From Tetranychus cinnabarinus (lineage: Eukaryota > Arthropoda > Arachnida > Trombidiformes > Tetranychidae), in the NCBI GenBank assembly GCA_022266195.1, contig WHVY01000003.1, positions 5,022,001 through 5,086,000 on the forward strand: a DNA stretch of 64,000 nucleotides. The letters run 5' to 3'. The notes beneath the pieces are model-generated. The model was not told the origin of the DNA. It saw nothing but the letters and a program-made list of their open reading frames with translations, and made no database searches. How positions within the stretch are numbered: the first letter of the stretch is position 1; each line of letters begins with the position of its first letter. This document shows positions 1 through 10,133 of the stretch, in pieces. Both the position numbers and the translations under genes were made by a program.

Positions 1-357
1 ATTTCTATTCATTTTACAAGCCAATTTTCTATTATTTTGTCTTTTTGCTCATTTGCTTATGCTGTGCCGTCCCATTAACCACAAATAAACTAGAGCTGAC
101 TCGAATGCAAGCTTTGCTTGATTGTTGACTATTATATTATAATTAATAAACTTTCACTTTTAAATAGTTTTGAAAAAGCGCAAAATTTTCAATTCACGAT
201 TACATCTTGTGCTTTGATTGCTTAAATTTAAAGATTAAAAATGTTGGTATTTTAATAGATATTTATTAATAGTTAGTCATTCAATTTTACTGAATAGCTT
301 AGATCATATAGACATACAGATATGTTGGAATGCTAATTTAGAGCGAATAACTGCCAA
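1..357. other. 3' flank of the JHAMT-like gene
   Basis: AT-rich non-coding DNA downstream of the methyltransferase stop. The only structure seen is the first copy of a roughly 140-bp dispersed repeat (80-220) that recurs near 8.0 kb. No gene is seen. Confidence 0.6.
80..220 (+). repeat. Dispersed 140-bp repeat, copy 1
   Basis: This stretch matches 8008-8144 in the same orientation over its whole length, with scattered substitutions and small indels. Shared blocks include GCTGACTCGAATGCA near the start and CGATTACATCTTGTGCTTTG at the end. Both copies lie just past the 3' end of a minus-strand gene. It has no coding potential and no obvious terminal repeats, so its class is unknown. Confidence 0.8.
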
Positions 358-1714
358 TTAGATTTCAGTCTCATATTCATTTTGGTTTTCATCTTTGTTA
401 ATTTTATTCTTGGTGTCAGTGGTCGCAGTTTTTTCGGCTATGGCAGTTAAAAATTGGTAATCCACGTTGATCTTTGGCAAAGTATTCTGATGTGCAATGA
501 AACACCTATTCATGTGTTCAAAATAGTCGTTCAGAAATTGAGAGTGTAAATCTTTCGGAACATGAGCCAGAAAGTGACACAAAGATACTAATTCACCTGC
601 AATGGAAATAAATACAAATTAATAATCCAAAAAATGTTGCTTAATCAAAGCATTTGCATTTCAATGTAAGCCATATTGATTTACATTGATTTTTGTTGAA
701 TTTGAATATTTCTGAAAAAATTGCACTTTTCAACCGCTAATTGCTTACCTTTGAATCCTTCAATATCTTCATAAGTGAAAGTCGAGTCATGTATTTCCAC
801 TTCAATAGGCTTCAAATTTGCAGTTTCACACAATTTAATCCAGTGATCAATTCGTTCTTTTTCAGGAGGAATCTCATAAACAGGGAATGGAGCCGATGAT
901 CTCCTACGAATTGTTGAAGATTTAGACTTGGGCTTAGCCAAATCAAGCAAATGTTGGGAATCAGCTAATTGAGAGGTTGAGGCTCGCCGAGTAAGCTCAG
1001 ATTCAATAGACTTATCTGACTGAGAGTTTGAAGCATATTTGGGTTTCTCGTTATGTTTAGGAATCTCAAGCTTTCGAAACAATTCATACCAAGGTTCTTG
1101 ATATGTTATCTGTTCTTGAAGGGGCAAAATGGAGCTCCAAGAAAACATTAATAAATAACATTTTCCTCCTTTAAAACAAATACAGCAAAAATAAGAATGA
1201 ATAATAAGAATCTGTTTCTAACTTGGAATTATAATACTTTACCTGGCTTCAGCATTTTATTGATGTTTTCCATGGCTTTGGCAGTATTCGTAACCCAATG
1301 AAGGCAAAAAGTAGATGTAACTACGTCAACCGATTCCGCTTCTATGTCCAAGTTTACTGACAGTTCTTCCCAATCGGCACAAATGTTTCCACAATTGAAG
1401 TTGAGATTGGAGGTTGAATAATTTTCACGAGCAAATTCAATCATCTTTTCACTGCAATCGAAACCAATGATTTGTGAATCGGGAAAACTGGAGTAAATCA
1501 TTTGCGTTATATTTCCAGTTCCACATCCAATGTCCACAATTACCTTTGGAGAACTGTAGGAACAATTAACAAACAAAATTGAAGAAAATAGCTAATCACA
1601 ATTAAAGTTCACTTACACATTTTTAAAATCCTTTTCCAGTCTCTTCAAGAGATATTCAGAATCTTTCTTCTGTAATCCATTGGATTTATCATAAAGCTGT
1701 GGATCGTTATTCAT
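358..1714 (-). CDS. jhamt-like: JHAMT-like SAM-dependent methyltransferase with internal insertion
   Basis: Four exons (1617-1714, 1243-1553, 749-1168, 358-596) with GT-AG introns give 355 residues. The start ATG at 1714 opens MNNDPQLYDKSNGLQ, typical of juvenile hormone acid O-methyltransferases. Motif I, VDIGCGTG (about residues 39-46), binds S-adenosylmethionine; FDCSEKMIEFAREN and the TFCLHWV segment are further class I methyltransferase landmarks. The C-terminal FTYEDIEGFKG...FLAHVP...FLNDYFEHM block is also JHAMT-like. In arthropods these enzymes methylate farnesoic acid or JH acid; in chelicerates methyl farnesoate is the presumed product (family knowledge, not shown here). Oddity: about 59 extra residues (about 174-232, bases 882-1058), rich in Ser, Lys and Arg, sit inside exon 3 where the family has a short linker. 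Total length is therefore well above the usual 270-300. Another small-molecule methyltransferase of this family is possible. Confidence 0.85.
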
Positions 1715-2378
1715 CTCTGAACTAAGATTCTTGTTTGCTGCTTCATTTCACCTTAAATATCTCACATTTCAAACTGATTTACATAACTTTTTTCCTCATA
1801 ACTGTTTATCTATCAATTCAACCAGTCTAAATGTGAACAATCATTTCTATTCTGAGACCAAAGCTTCCAAAACCATTAAAAACCAGAGATTTCACCTGAA
1901 ATAGATTGGAATAAAGACAGAATCTTTTGAAAATAAATTGTTTCCCTTTTGCTAATGACAATTTTCTGGAGGAAAACATAACACCGTTATAATGTCTACC
2001 AAGATCAAGTCTTTTTATGTCCAGTTAATTAACTATTGTAATTATTTTCATCTACAACACTTTACCTTAACCTTAAACCTTAACCTTACGGAAATTTAAA
2101 AAAGGTTAATCAACCTTTTGCTAGATTGAATGGTAAAAAAGAGTTACAAACAAAATCAAAATAAGCAGCTCTTAACCTCAAAAATTATATTCATTATCTT
2201 CTGTTTGTTAATGTTAATTGCTGTCCTGATTGGATTTTTAATATATTCCTGTTAATCTATGAGTGTGTCATTAACTTGACCATAACCAATGAATAGAGCT
2301 TATCCATCAAATGGTGAACACCAGAAACCAGATTTTTTCTGGTTAGATCAGGCAAACATACGAGCAAAGCTTTCAGGA

Positions 2379-2404
2379 ATGAGAAAGAAATGAAGAGATC
2401 CGTA
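2379..2404 (+). repeat. 26-base direct repeat, copy 1
   Basis: The block containing GAGAAAGAAATGAAGAGATC is found again, identical, at 3010-3035. The flanks differ. It is too long for chance in 2 kb, but its purine richness makes slippage or a dispersed-repeat remnant equally possible. Confidence 0.6.
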
Positions 2405-3009
2405 ATAGCACTCGATTAATCGACAAAACAGATGAACCCAAATGAACCTTAATCGAATTTATTTTCCAGTCCAATCTTTTTTGTGGCTAAATTTTAAAGT
2501 AATTGTGATTAAATCTTGTTGAAAGTCAATGTTGAATAAAAAAAAATACATCGTAATCCATGACTGGTCTCAAGTTTTTCAAGTTTCAGCAATACGGATT
2601 TGTTAATGGACAATCAGTTGAATGAGAGAAACCTAATTCAGTTTGATAATTGTAAATGGATTTGTTTATTTTTTTCTTGGAATTATGAGAAAGATGAGAA
2701 AAGAAAGAATTTATTCTTTTCTTCTCACTAACATAGTCAAAAAAGGTTTGATCGCCCCAAATAGTCAAATAAGTGCAACGATGATGTAGTGTTGCCTTAA
2801 TGACTTTCTTTCGCTTTATCATCAAACCTTAAAAATGAAAACAAAGTAATGAAAGAGTGAAAAAAGTAACAAAATTTCATCTTATTTCAGTATTTTAAGA
2901 AAAAAGAAAGAAAAAGAATTTGTTTTGAGATTTTTTTTTCACTTAATTGTAACAGACTCTAATAAAATTTTGGGGTTGATTTTGTGTGTATTTATGTATG
3001 TGTATGGGT

Positions 3010-3035
3010 ATGAGAAAGAAATGAAGAGATCCGTA
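3010..3035 (+). repeat. 26-base direct repeat, copy 2
   Basis: Exact match to 2379-2404, 631 bases apart, in the same orientation. Confidence 0.6.
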
Positions 3036-3744
3036 TTTTGTATTATTATTATATACCAAATTTGACAATTATTGAGGCAAGATAATAATAATATAAATAA
3101 TTGTTTCTGAGCTTCCATCATGATGACTTTATCTTGTTGATTGCTTTTGTTTGTCTTGTAAAAACCATTTGGATAACCCTTTTCATTTCAACTGTAATTC
3201 TGACCAATTCCTCTCGATAATTCGTCCAAATGTTTGATTTTGCAATCAATTATTTTTATATCCTTCGTTTTCTTGGTTATGATGATGACCATGGTCATTG
3301 ATAAGGTTAACTCCAAGGTGAAAAATTGGTTAGAAAATGGTTTCTAAATCTAATGATAAACATTTGACAGTAATTTAGAGAGAAAGAAAAAAGAGAGAAA
3401 AATAGGAACAAAACAAAACAGAAACAAAAACAGAATAAACATGAACGGGTTTAGGTTCAAATTTTAAATGAATGATAGTATTGTTGAGTATATCTTGATG
3501 CATAAAATGAGTAAATTTCTATGTCTCGTCCATTGCAAATGATAACTTTTCACTGGCCGATGTTACAATCTTTGACTTTAGTTGTTGACTTGATTTGGCT
3601 TGTATTTTTTGAAAGCTCCAGAAATTCATATTGTCATGCCATTGCATATTTACCACGATTTTGGAGTGGAGAATAATTTGTGTGTTTTTATAATTTTATA
3701 GTTTCAGAGTTGTTGAATATCGAAACACTATTTTATCTTGAGAT

Positions 3745-3935
3745 TGACAAAAAGAGATAGTAAGAGAGAAAATTAGAGAGATAAATAGAGAGAGAGAGAT
3801 AGAGAGATAAACAAAAGCAAAAACAGGATGTAAGCAAAAGTGAAGGGGAAAGTATGATTGAGAGTCAAAGTGCATTAACACAAGGGAAGGCGAAATAGAG
3901 GAAAAGAAAGAATGAAAGTATAGGGGAAAAGGTGG
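3745..3935 (+). repeat. Purine-rich GA low-complexity tract
   Basis: A run of imperfect GAGA, GAGATA and AAAG units on the plus strand, with an AGAGAGAGAGA core near 3787. It produces spurious Ser/Phe/Leu-rich open frames on the minus strand. No function can be read from it. Confidence 0.7.
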
Positions 3936-4156
3936 AAATAGTCGAAAACAGTTTAGCTGCTTGACATCTCAGTTATGAATTCAGAATCATCCATTGATTA
4001 TAATTAGTTAAAATTATTGTTTAGTATCCTTCGGTAAACCGTTTTGCTTTCAGTTGATCTTTCTTTTTTAGTTGAATTTATCACTCTTTGGTTGGTAAGT
4101 CAAAATTTTTCTCCAAATAAGTCAACAGCAAAATTTTCCTTTGTAAACATTTTTTT

Positions 4157-4883
4157 TCATACATTGCAGCACCTTATTAAGCTTTTATTTTCCGTTTGAG
4201 TGATGTTAACTCGATCAGCAGCCTCCAAGCTTCCTCTTCCCGCGGTTCTCTTTATTAGAATTGCCTCTGCTAGTTCCATGAACGCTTGGTTGATATTCAA
4301 ATTTGATTTAGCACTAGTTTCAAGAAATCGAATTCCATGTTCTCTGGCTACAGCTTCGGCCTTTTCTCGAGGAATAATTCTTTTATCTTCCATGTCACAT
4401 TTATTGCCGAGTATCATCTTTTCAACATCCTCATTTGCATGTTCATCTATAGTTCTTAACCATTTTGCTACACTGTCAAAGCTTTTAAGGTTAGTTATAT
4501 CGTAAACTAGCATAATTCCACTGGCTCCTCGATAATAAGAGGTTGTAATCGTGTGAAATCTTTCTTGTCCAGCAGTGTCCCATATCTGAAGCTTGATACG
4601 TTTTCCTCTTAACTCTATAGTTTTAATTTTGAAATCTATACCTGTGAGAGAAAAGAGAGGAGGCAAAAGATAAAGAGAGAAAATGAAGCAAAATGAAACA
4701 AAAGGTATAAGGGGAAGGAAAGGATTAAGAAAGATGGTTATGCATGTCAAACTTACCAATAGTAGAAATGAAGGTTGAGTTGAAAGCATCATCACTGAAT
4801 CTAAAAAGTATGCACGTTTTACCTACACCAGAATCACCGATTAAAAGTAATTTGAAAAGATAATCATAATTTTGACGAGCCAT
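4157..4883 (-). CDS. Rab10: Rab10 small GTPase
   Basis: Two exons (4757-4883 and 4157-4641) encode 203 residues, close to the family's 200. The protein begins MARQNYDYLFKLLLIGDSG. It has the P-loop GDSGVGKT (16-23), switch I ending in FISTIGIDFKIKT, WDTAGQE (switch II), NKCD and ETSAK. The segments IDEHANEDVEKM and AREHGIRFLETSAK are Rab10-type rather than Rab8-type. It ends IRCCNV, so the doubly prenylated cysteine pair is followed by two residues, whereas vertebrate Rab10 ends in CC; CCXX tails occur in other Rabs. Rab10 directs vesicles to the plasma membrane, and in insect follicle cells it acts in polarised secretion of basement-membrane proteins. The intron (4642-4756) has a GTAAGT donor and no stop in phase on the minus strand. 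Confidence 0.95.
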
Positions 4884-6175
4884 GAAACTCGACTATTGGA
4901 TATTTAACTGTTTGTTGAGAAATAATTCCAACCGGTTGCTGAACAGAACAAATCAAAAACATTAAATTTAATGATAGCCACAGTGTAAACATGAAACCAG
5001 TTTTTACATTTGTTCCCCTTCCGGAGAATGGTAGCATATAAGGCGCCACCGTTCGAATTCAATTTATTGCAGACGAGTTTTCAACATTACATTTTCAAAG
5101 TTAACAAGGATTTTTGATTACAATTTGAATTTTCATTATTATGAGGAGCAGAGGTGAGAGGTGGAGGTAGTTTAGTAAACGGAGATGACAACATGGATAT
5201 GAGTTGAGTTTCGGTGGTAAAAAATGTGTCGCTGTAAAGTACGAAGCTTCCAGAATCAAGTCAAATACATTATTTTGAAATCCGTAGGTGAAATAATATG
5301 GACAGTTCCGAGCGAAATGTCTATTTAGTTGAAATTTATGATAGATGTTTAGCATTGGTGTCGATTGTCTAGATAAAACTGACGATAAAATGTTGTGGAG
5401 CCGCTTGACCTGAAGCAGATTTCATTGGAGGTTTCTGTTTTACACGAAGACGATAAAATTGTCCGCGACCTTAACATCGCTAACTAATGAATACAATGTA
5501 TATCAAAGCCAAAATGCTAAGTCTTCTAGCATTTGCTCTTAGCCTTCATCAAATAAAATTTAATAAACTTTGATTCGATAACATTAATTAATTATCCAAA
5601 TTTGACTCTAGTGGTGTATTTATTGATCGTATCGTCTCTTAATATTTTGCTTAGTCTCTTATTTGAAACTTGACGAAGGTCTTGCTCTAAATTGTGCAAG
5701 TCACGAAAGATAGAAATCACTACAAAAATAATTGTAGGTTAGCTATGAGACATTTCGAATACTATCAAACTATCGAGAATTATTGACGACTTCTCAAGAC
5801 TGATTGATTCATTGATTGAACCTTATCAAGTGAAAAGTTCTATGTATTTTATTAACTTGACCTTTAACAGCTAAGAATTGATATTATAAAATGCCGTGCG
5901 ATGTAACGTTGAAAAACATTGAATTTGTTCGATTGTTTAAAAATCATTCATTAACAATGTGGTGTTCTGAGATGAGCGTTGTAAAAAAAGATGATTTCAA
6001 TGTGGTTCTAGTTGATTGAGCCAAAATGAATGAAATATGCATAGATTTTGAATATTAACATGATTTATAGATGAGAATGTCATTTTGCTTGCATCACAAA
6101 TAAATTGATAATGGGAATTGGAAATTTTTGCGTTTACGCGAATTTCATGAATTTGAGCATTTAGAACCTCCAGGT
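4884..6175. other. Intergenic region upstream of Rab10
   Basis: This 1.3-kb stretch lies between the Rab10 start and the ING stop. It must hold Rab10's promoter and the ING 3' UTR, but no specific site could be identified. Short open frames show no domains. Confidence 0.5.
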
Positions 6176-7240
6176 TCATTTCTTTTTACGATCATTACTA
6201 CACTTCGAACAGTACCATTTTCCTTTTGGTTTCGTTGTTAAGCCAACACATGCAAAATGGAACCACTCGATCGGACAGTCTGGATTATCACAGCCAATCA
6301 TTTCTCCAAAAGATACTTGATGACATATACAGTAAGTAGGTTCATTTGGATCAACAGGCATATCTAGAACATCAGCACTACCGGTAATGGTCGCTAAGAT
6401 AGAAGTTTCTGAGCCAGGAATAGCAGCTAGGGCAATAGATGGGTCTGTGCCTACTCTTTGTTTTTTGTGACCTTTATCAGTTCCATAAACGTTTTTCCGC
6501 CGAACCGAACTTGCTTTACCTTTTCCTTTAGTCCCTTTTCCTCGGCCACGTTTTCTACCCTCTTTTGGAGTTGTAGATTGGAATAAAATTTTTTCTTTCA
6601 ATTCATCTTCTAGTTTGGTTAGTTCTGAATCAAGTCTTCTGATGTATTTATCGATCATCTCATAGGTTTGTGCGGAGAGTTGGATTTTGTCATCACTTAA
6701 AGAGGTTGCTTTTGCAAATTTATTCCGTATGTCAGAGAATTTGTCACACTTTTCGTCTTCATCCAATTCATTAGCTTTGTCCACGTAATTTTCAGAAATT
6801 ATTCTGATGGCATTGATGAGGTCTGAATAAAGAACAAGAAAATAGTTGTTTGAAACTAGTTGTTCAATTGTGATATTAAATTCACCAAATTTTTACCTTG
6901 AGCTCTCATGTCCAAATCTCTCATCAGAGTAAAGTTCCTTTGTAAGTCTGCCGGTAAAGTATCCAGACCTAAAATTGTATTGAGAGGTGAAGCGAGTCAT
7001 AGCGGAATAAGATAATAAATGAAAATAGAATGAGTTCATGATGAATTGATTGATGTAAATTCAAAACAATTAAAGAGAGTCAAGGAGTACAAATAGATTG
7101 TTCTCAAGAATTGGAGGGAAGTTGGTATTTTGTTTATAGTTTCATTCATAAACATTGTCTTATCTCTAATCATAGATTGATCAAGCGCACTTAAATTACA
7201 ACTTACTTTCAAGAAAACTCTCCAAATGAGGATTGGTCAT
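6176..7240 (-). CDS. ING4/5: ING4/ING5-type PHD-finger chromatin reader
   Basis: Three exons (7207-7240, 6897-6968, 6176-6822) encode 250 residues, as in human ING4 (249). The N-terminal ING domain reads LDTLPADLQRNFTLMRDLD and continues through SDDKIQLSAQTYEMIDKYI. A basic nuclear-localisation region (KEGRKRGRGKGTKGKGK and RRKNVYG) follows. The C-terminal PHD finger has all zinc ligands (CxC ... CxxxxC ... HFxC ... CxxC), with the aromatic-cage region around YCICHQVSFGEMIGC and the conserved WFHFACVGLTTKPKGKWYC. VLDMPVDPNEPTYC before the finger is diagnostic of ING4/5. In other animals these proteins bind H3K4me3 and are subunits of HBO1 or MOZ/MORF acetyltransferase complexes. The first exon carries only 11 codons plus one base, assigned from TNPHLESFLE and a GTAAGT donor. 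Confidence 0.95.
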
Positions 7241-8291
7241 GATATCAGGTTTTAATCAATTAATTAATTATGATGTTTTGCCGATGATACAAAGAATTTG
7301 GCAACAGATTGTACAAAAAAGCAGACTCAGGAGTTAAGAGAGGAAAGGTTAAGGGAGAAGAGTATAAAATGAGTTGTTTTTGTTGTTGCTGCTGCTGTTG
7401 TTTTGGAAAAGGCTCTTTGTTCAATTTTCTGATGGGCAGTGTGGAATCAAATATTGAGTAATGATACGAGGATTACAATTTAAACTATTATTAGCATTTT
7501 AAAGGTTTGACTGGAGGAGGTCGGAACACAAAATAAATGGAACTGAAGCAAACCAGGGAGAACAGATGAATAACACTTTTCTCTCAAACCTGCGGACAGA
7601 CTCACATTTCTTTCTTCTTTTTCTTTTTTGGGCCTTTTCTTCGTCTTATTATGCTTTGAAAGAGAAAGGCCAGTAACCAAGAGTATACTCTTTGAAAAGC
7701 ACGAATGACATAAAGAATTGTAAATGCTCAAGTTCATGATTAAAAGAACAGGATTAATGAATGAAGGTTGAAAATTCTAGATGGACATAAAATACGAATC
7801 TAATCATAGGGGATTACAGAAACGTATGGAAATATACAATAACTTTAGGGTAAATTATTTAAAGATTAATTATGTAAATATTGTAGCAATACTTTGTAAC
7901 AAAAATGTCTAAACATGGGTAACCAGATTATCAGCCGATTATTCATTATCAATAATTGAAGAATATAATTTTGTAATAGAAATATTTTATTGAAAAATTA
8001 ATTTTGTCACAAATACACTGGGGCTGACTCGAATGCAGGCATTGCTTAATTGTTGACTATTATAGTTTAATAGATTTTCACTTTTAAATAGCTTTGAAAC
8101 AGCGCAAAATTTTCAATTCACGATTACATCTTGTGCTTTGATTGTTCAATCCCTCATAATATTTTCAATTTTATCGGTGGTTCAAATTTAATAAAATTGA
8201 CTACATTGCCGAGAAAATTACTGAACAATTTCAAGGAGGATGAGACAGAGGTAGAGAAGAGATCATCATTATTGATCAGAAATTATTAACA
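7241..8291. other. Intergenic region between ING4/5 and ITFG1
   Basis: No gene is seen. It holds a short trinucleotide run (GTTGCTGCTGCTGTTG near 7382) and the second copy of the 140-bp repeat (8008-8144). The ING promoter should lie just above 7240 and the ITFG1 3' UTR just below 8292. Confidence 0.5.
8008..8144 (+). repeat. Dispersed 140-bp repeat, copy 2
   Basis: Matches 80-220 in the same orientation over its full length. Homology stops at both ends in unrelated flanks, which makes it a discrete repeat unit rather than part of a larger segmental duplication. Confidence 0.8.
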
Positions 8292-10133
8292 TCATCTGCT
8301 TTCCGGCCAATGTCGTTTATATTCCTCGTGCTCAGCTAAGTCTTCAAGAACCTCTTTTCTGTGTAATAAAAGAATAATTAAAGCCAATAAAACACATATT
8401 GATATTAATGTGATTAAAGTCGAAATGACTATGTCACTTGGTGTAATAAATAATTTAGTTCGCCATATTCGTGGATCACTAGGCGGATAAGGTATAACAA
8501 CAACCTGAGCATCAGGGACAATTTGAGACCAAGAGCTGACTCTTATCACATTGTCTGTAGCTGATGGTATAGAAGCTGTTAAATTATCAACGAAATTGGG
8601 TAATTGGCCAAGACCAAAAATAGAATAGGGCATTTGAAGACTAAAATCTGATGACTGAGATAATTGACCAGCGAATCCAATTCTTCGATTGCCTGCAGTA
8701 TCAATCAGTTGATAGCTAATAGAGGGACCAGGTTGGTTAGTTCCATATGGAATGACAGATGATGGTGCTGATCCATCCAACGTTTTTTCAATACTTGGAC
8801 AGTCTCCATAACAAAGTCCACTGGTTACCAGAACTTTAAGGAAACATGCATCATACATTTGATCATTAAGAACGGCTGAGATCATGTAATTAGGTTTCCC
8901 AGAAACACGAGAATTGACTAATACGTCAGCTTTTCCATCTTCGCTAATGTCTGCAAAAGATGCTAATACAGGTGAATTAGTTTGACTCAAACCAGCATCA
9001 ATGAACCAACGAGGTACAAAAGATCGGCCTAAAATATTTGTCTCATTTTTTATATTCTGTAAGATGATGACTTTAACTAAATTTGAATCTTTAGATTTCA
9101 TTAAACCAAGTAAATCAGGATATCCATCACCATCAACATCAGCTTGCCGAAGTTTCAATGGAAAAACAAACTGGTCTGAGCTATCTTGGATTACCGCAAA
9201 CTGCAATGATCCAGACGTTCCGGCTACATCAGAGAAATGATCATTGAGAACAGACCATTGATTTTTAGAGCCATCCAATACTAAAAGAGCGGATGAAGAT
9301 GAACAACTTGAATCTCCACAGACTGGCAATATGTGATCAACAATTCCATCAGCATTCATGTCGGCATAAGTTGACATACCAATGAGTTTGTATTTAGGAT
9401 ACGGAATTTCTTTGATTTTCTTGAAACCAGCAGTAGAACGAGACCAATACTCCATAGCTTTATCACTTTCAATAATCAAGTCACTCCTATAGTCACCATC
9501 AAAATCAATAAAACTATTACTATTAGGTGAACGTATTATTCCATCATTATCAGCAATGCTTAAATTGACACGAGTAGCATTAGATTCCTTAATTGAAGTG
9601 TAAATGTATCTTTGACCATCGACATCACGAGCGAGCAAATCAATTATCATATCTCCATTATAATCTAAAGCTAATGGCTGATGAGTCACTTTGGCGAAAA
9701 ATAAGCCTTCCGAAAGGTAATGACAATTTAAATGAGTTCTATTACCAGGTATGAGGAATAATTTGAACTGAACATTATTAGTGGAATGATCAGCGTCCTT
9801 GGTTATCACAATAATATCCATAAAAGCTTTTCCCAGAAAGTCACCGGGAATAAGGCCAACAATGGGTTCTTTTTTGCTGGTGTAACATTCTAAAGCGGGA
9901 TCAACGACGAAATCAGGTTTTTCTGTTGCTTTGAGCACTTGAAATGAACTACGACTAGGGTTGATAACAAAAAAGTCCGTTAATTTGTCTGAATCGAAGT
10001 CTCCTAAAGCAGTGACCAAACCATTAGCTTGGATTGAGATCAATTTGCAGTTCACATTTATACTATTGATAGATAAAAGTACATTAAAACAAAAGAAGAT
10101 AACAATTCCATCTTCAATGATTTTGATACCCAT
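8292..10133 (-). CDS. ITFG1: ITFG1/TIP-like type I membrane protein
   Basis: A single exon encodes 613 residues from the first ATG at 10133. A hydrophobic signal segment (about residues 9-29) is followed by FG-GAP/integrin-alpha-like calcium loops: GDFDSDKLTDFF, LDYNGDMIIDLL, IDFDGDYRSDLII, ADMNADGIVDHIL, ADVDGDGYPDLLG and ADISEDGKADVL. A membrane span (about 567-590) and a short acidic cytosolic tail ending EEYKRHWPESR close the protein. This layout and length match the T-cell immunomodulatory protein family (human ITFG1, 612 residues). The human protein is a cell-surface or secreted glycoprotein; its arthropod role is not established. Several N-x-S/T sites lie in the ectodomain. The gene has no intron, unlike most neighbours. 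Confidence 0.92.
   Translation of the reverse strand: MGIKIIEDGIVIFFCFNVLLSINSINVNCKLISIQANGLVTALGDFDSDKLTDFFVINPSRSSFQVLKATEKPDFVVDPALECYTSKKEPIVGLIPGDFLGKAFMDIIVITKDADHSTNNVQFKLFLIPGNRTHLNCHYLSEGLFFAKVTHQPLALDYNGDMIIDLLARDVDGQRYIYTSIKESNATRVNLSIADNDGIIRSPNSNSFIDFDGDYRSDLIIESDKAMEYWSRSTAGFKKIKEIPYPKYKLIGMSTYADMNADGIVDHILPVCGDSSCSSSSALLVLDGSKNQWSVLNDHFSDVAGTSGSLQFAVIQDSSDQFVFPLKLRQADVDGDGYPDLLGLMKSKDSNLVKVIILQNIKNETNILGRSFVPRWFIDAGLSQTNSPVLASFADISEDGKADVLVNSRVSGKPNYMISAVLNDQMYDACFLKVLVTSGLCYGDCPSIEKTLDGSAPSSVIPYGTNQPGPSISYQLIDTAGNRRIGFAGQLSQSSDFSLQMPYSIFGLGQLPNFVDNLTASIPSATDNVIRVSSWSQIVPDAQVVVIPYPPSDPRIWRTKLFITPSDIVISTLITLISICVLLALIILLLHRKEVLEDLAEHEEYKRHWPESR

Larger units (their letters stand above)
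1715..4156. other. Intergenic region between the JHAMT-like gene and Rab10
   Basis: No convincing gene is seen in 2.4 kb. It holds a CCTTAA-type run (about 2063-2096), an exact 26-base direct repeat (2379-2404 and 3010-3035), and a long purine-rich GA tract (about 3745-3935). Short open frames here have no recognisable domains and are compatible with chance. Confidence 0.6.

Noticed and set aside
2063..2096. CCTTAACC run as telomeric repeat
   Set aside because: The unit is CCTTAA/CCTTAAA, not CCTAA, and only a few copies occur; treated as low-complexity DNA.
4642..4795. Open extension of the Rab10 frame upstream of GIDFKIKT
   Set aside because: It is the pyrimidine-rich intron, open by chance. 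Splicing to 4757-4883 restores the P-loop exon typical of Rab10.
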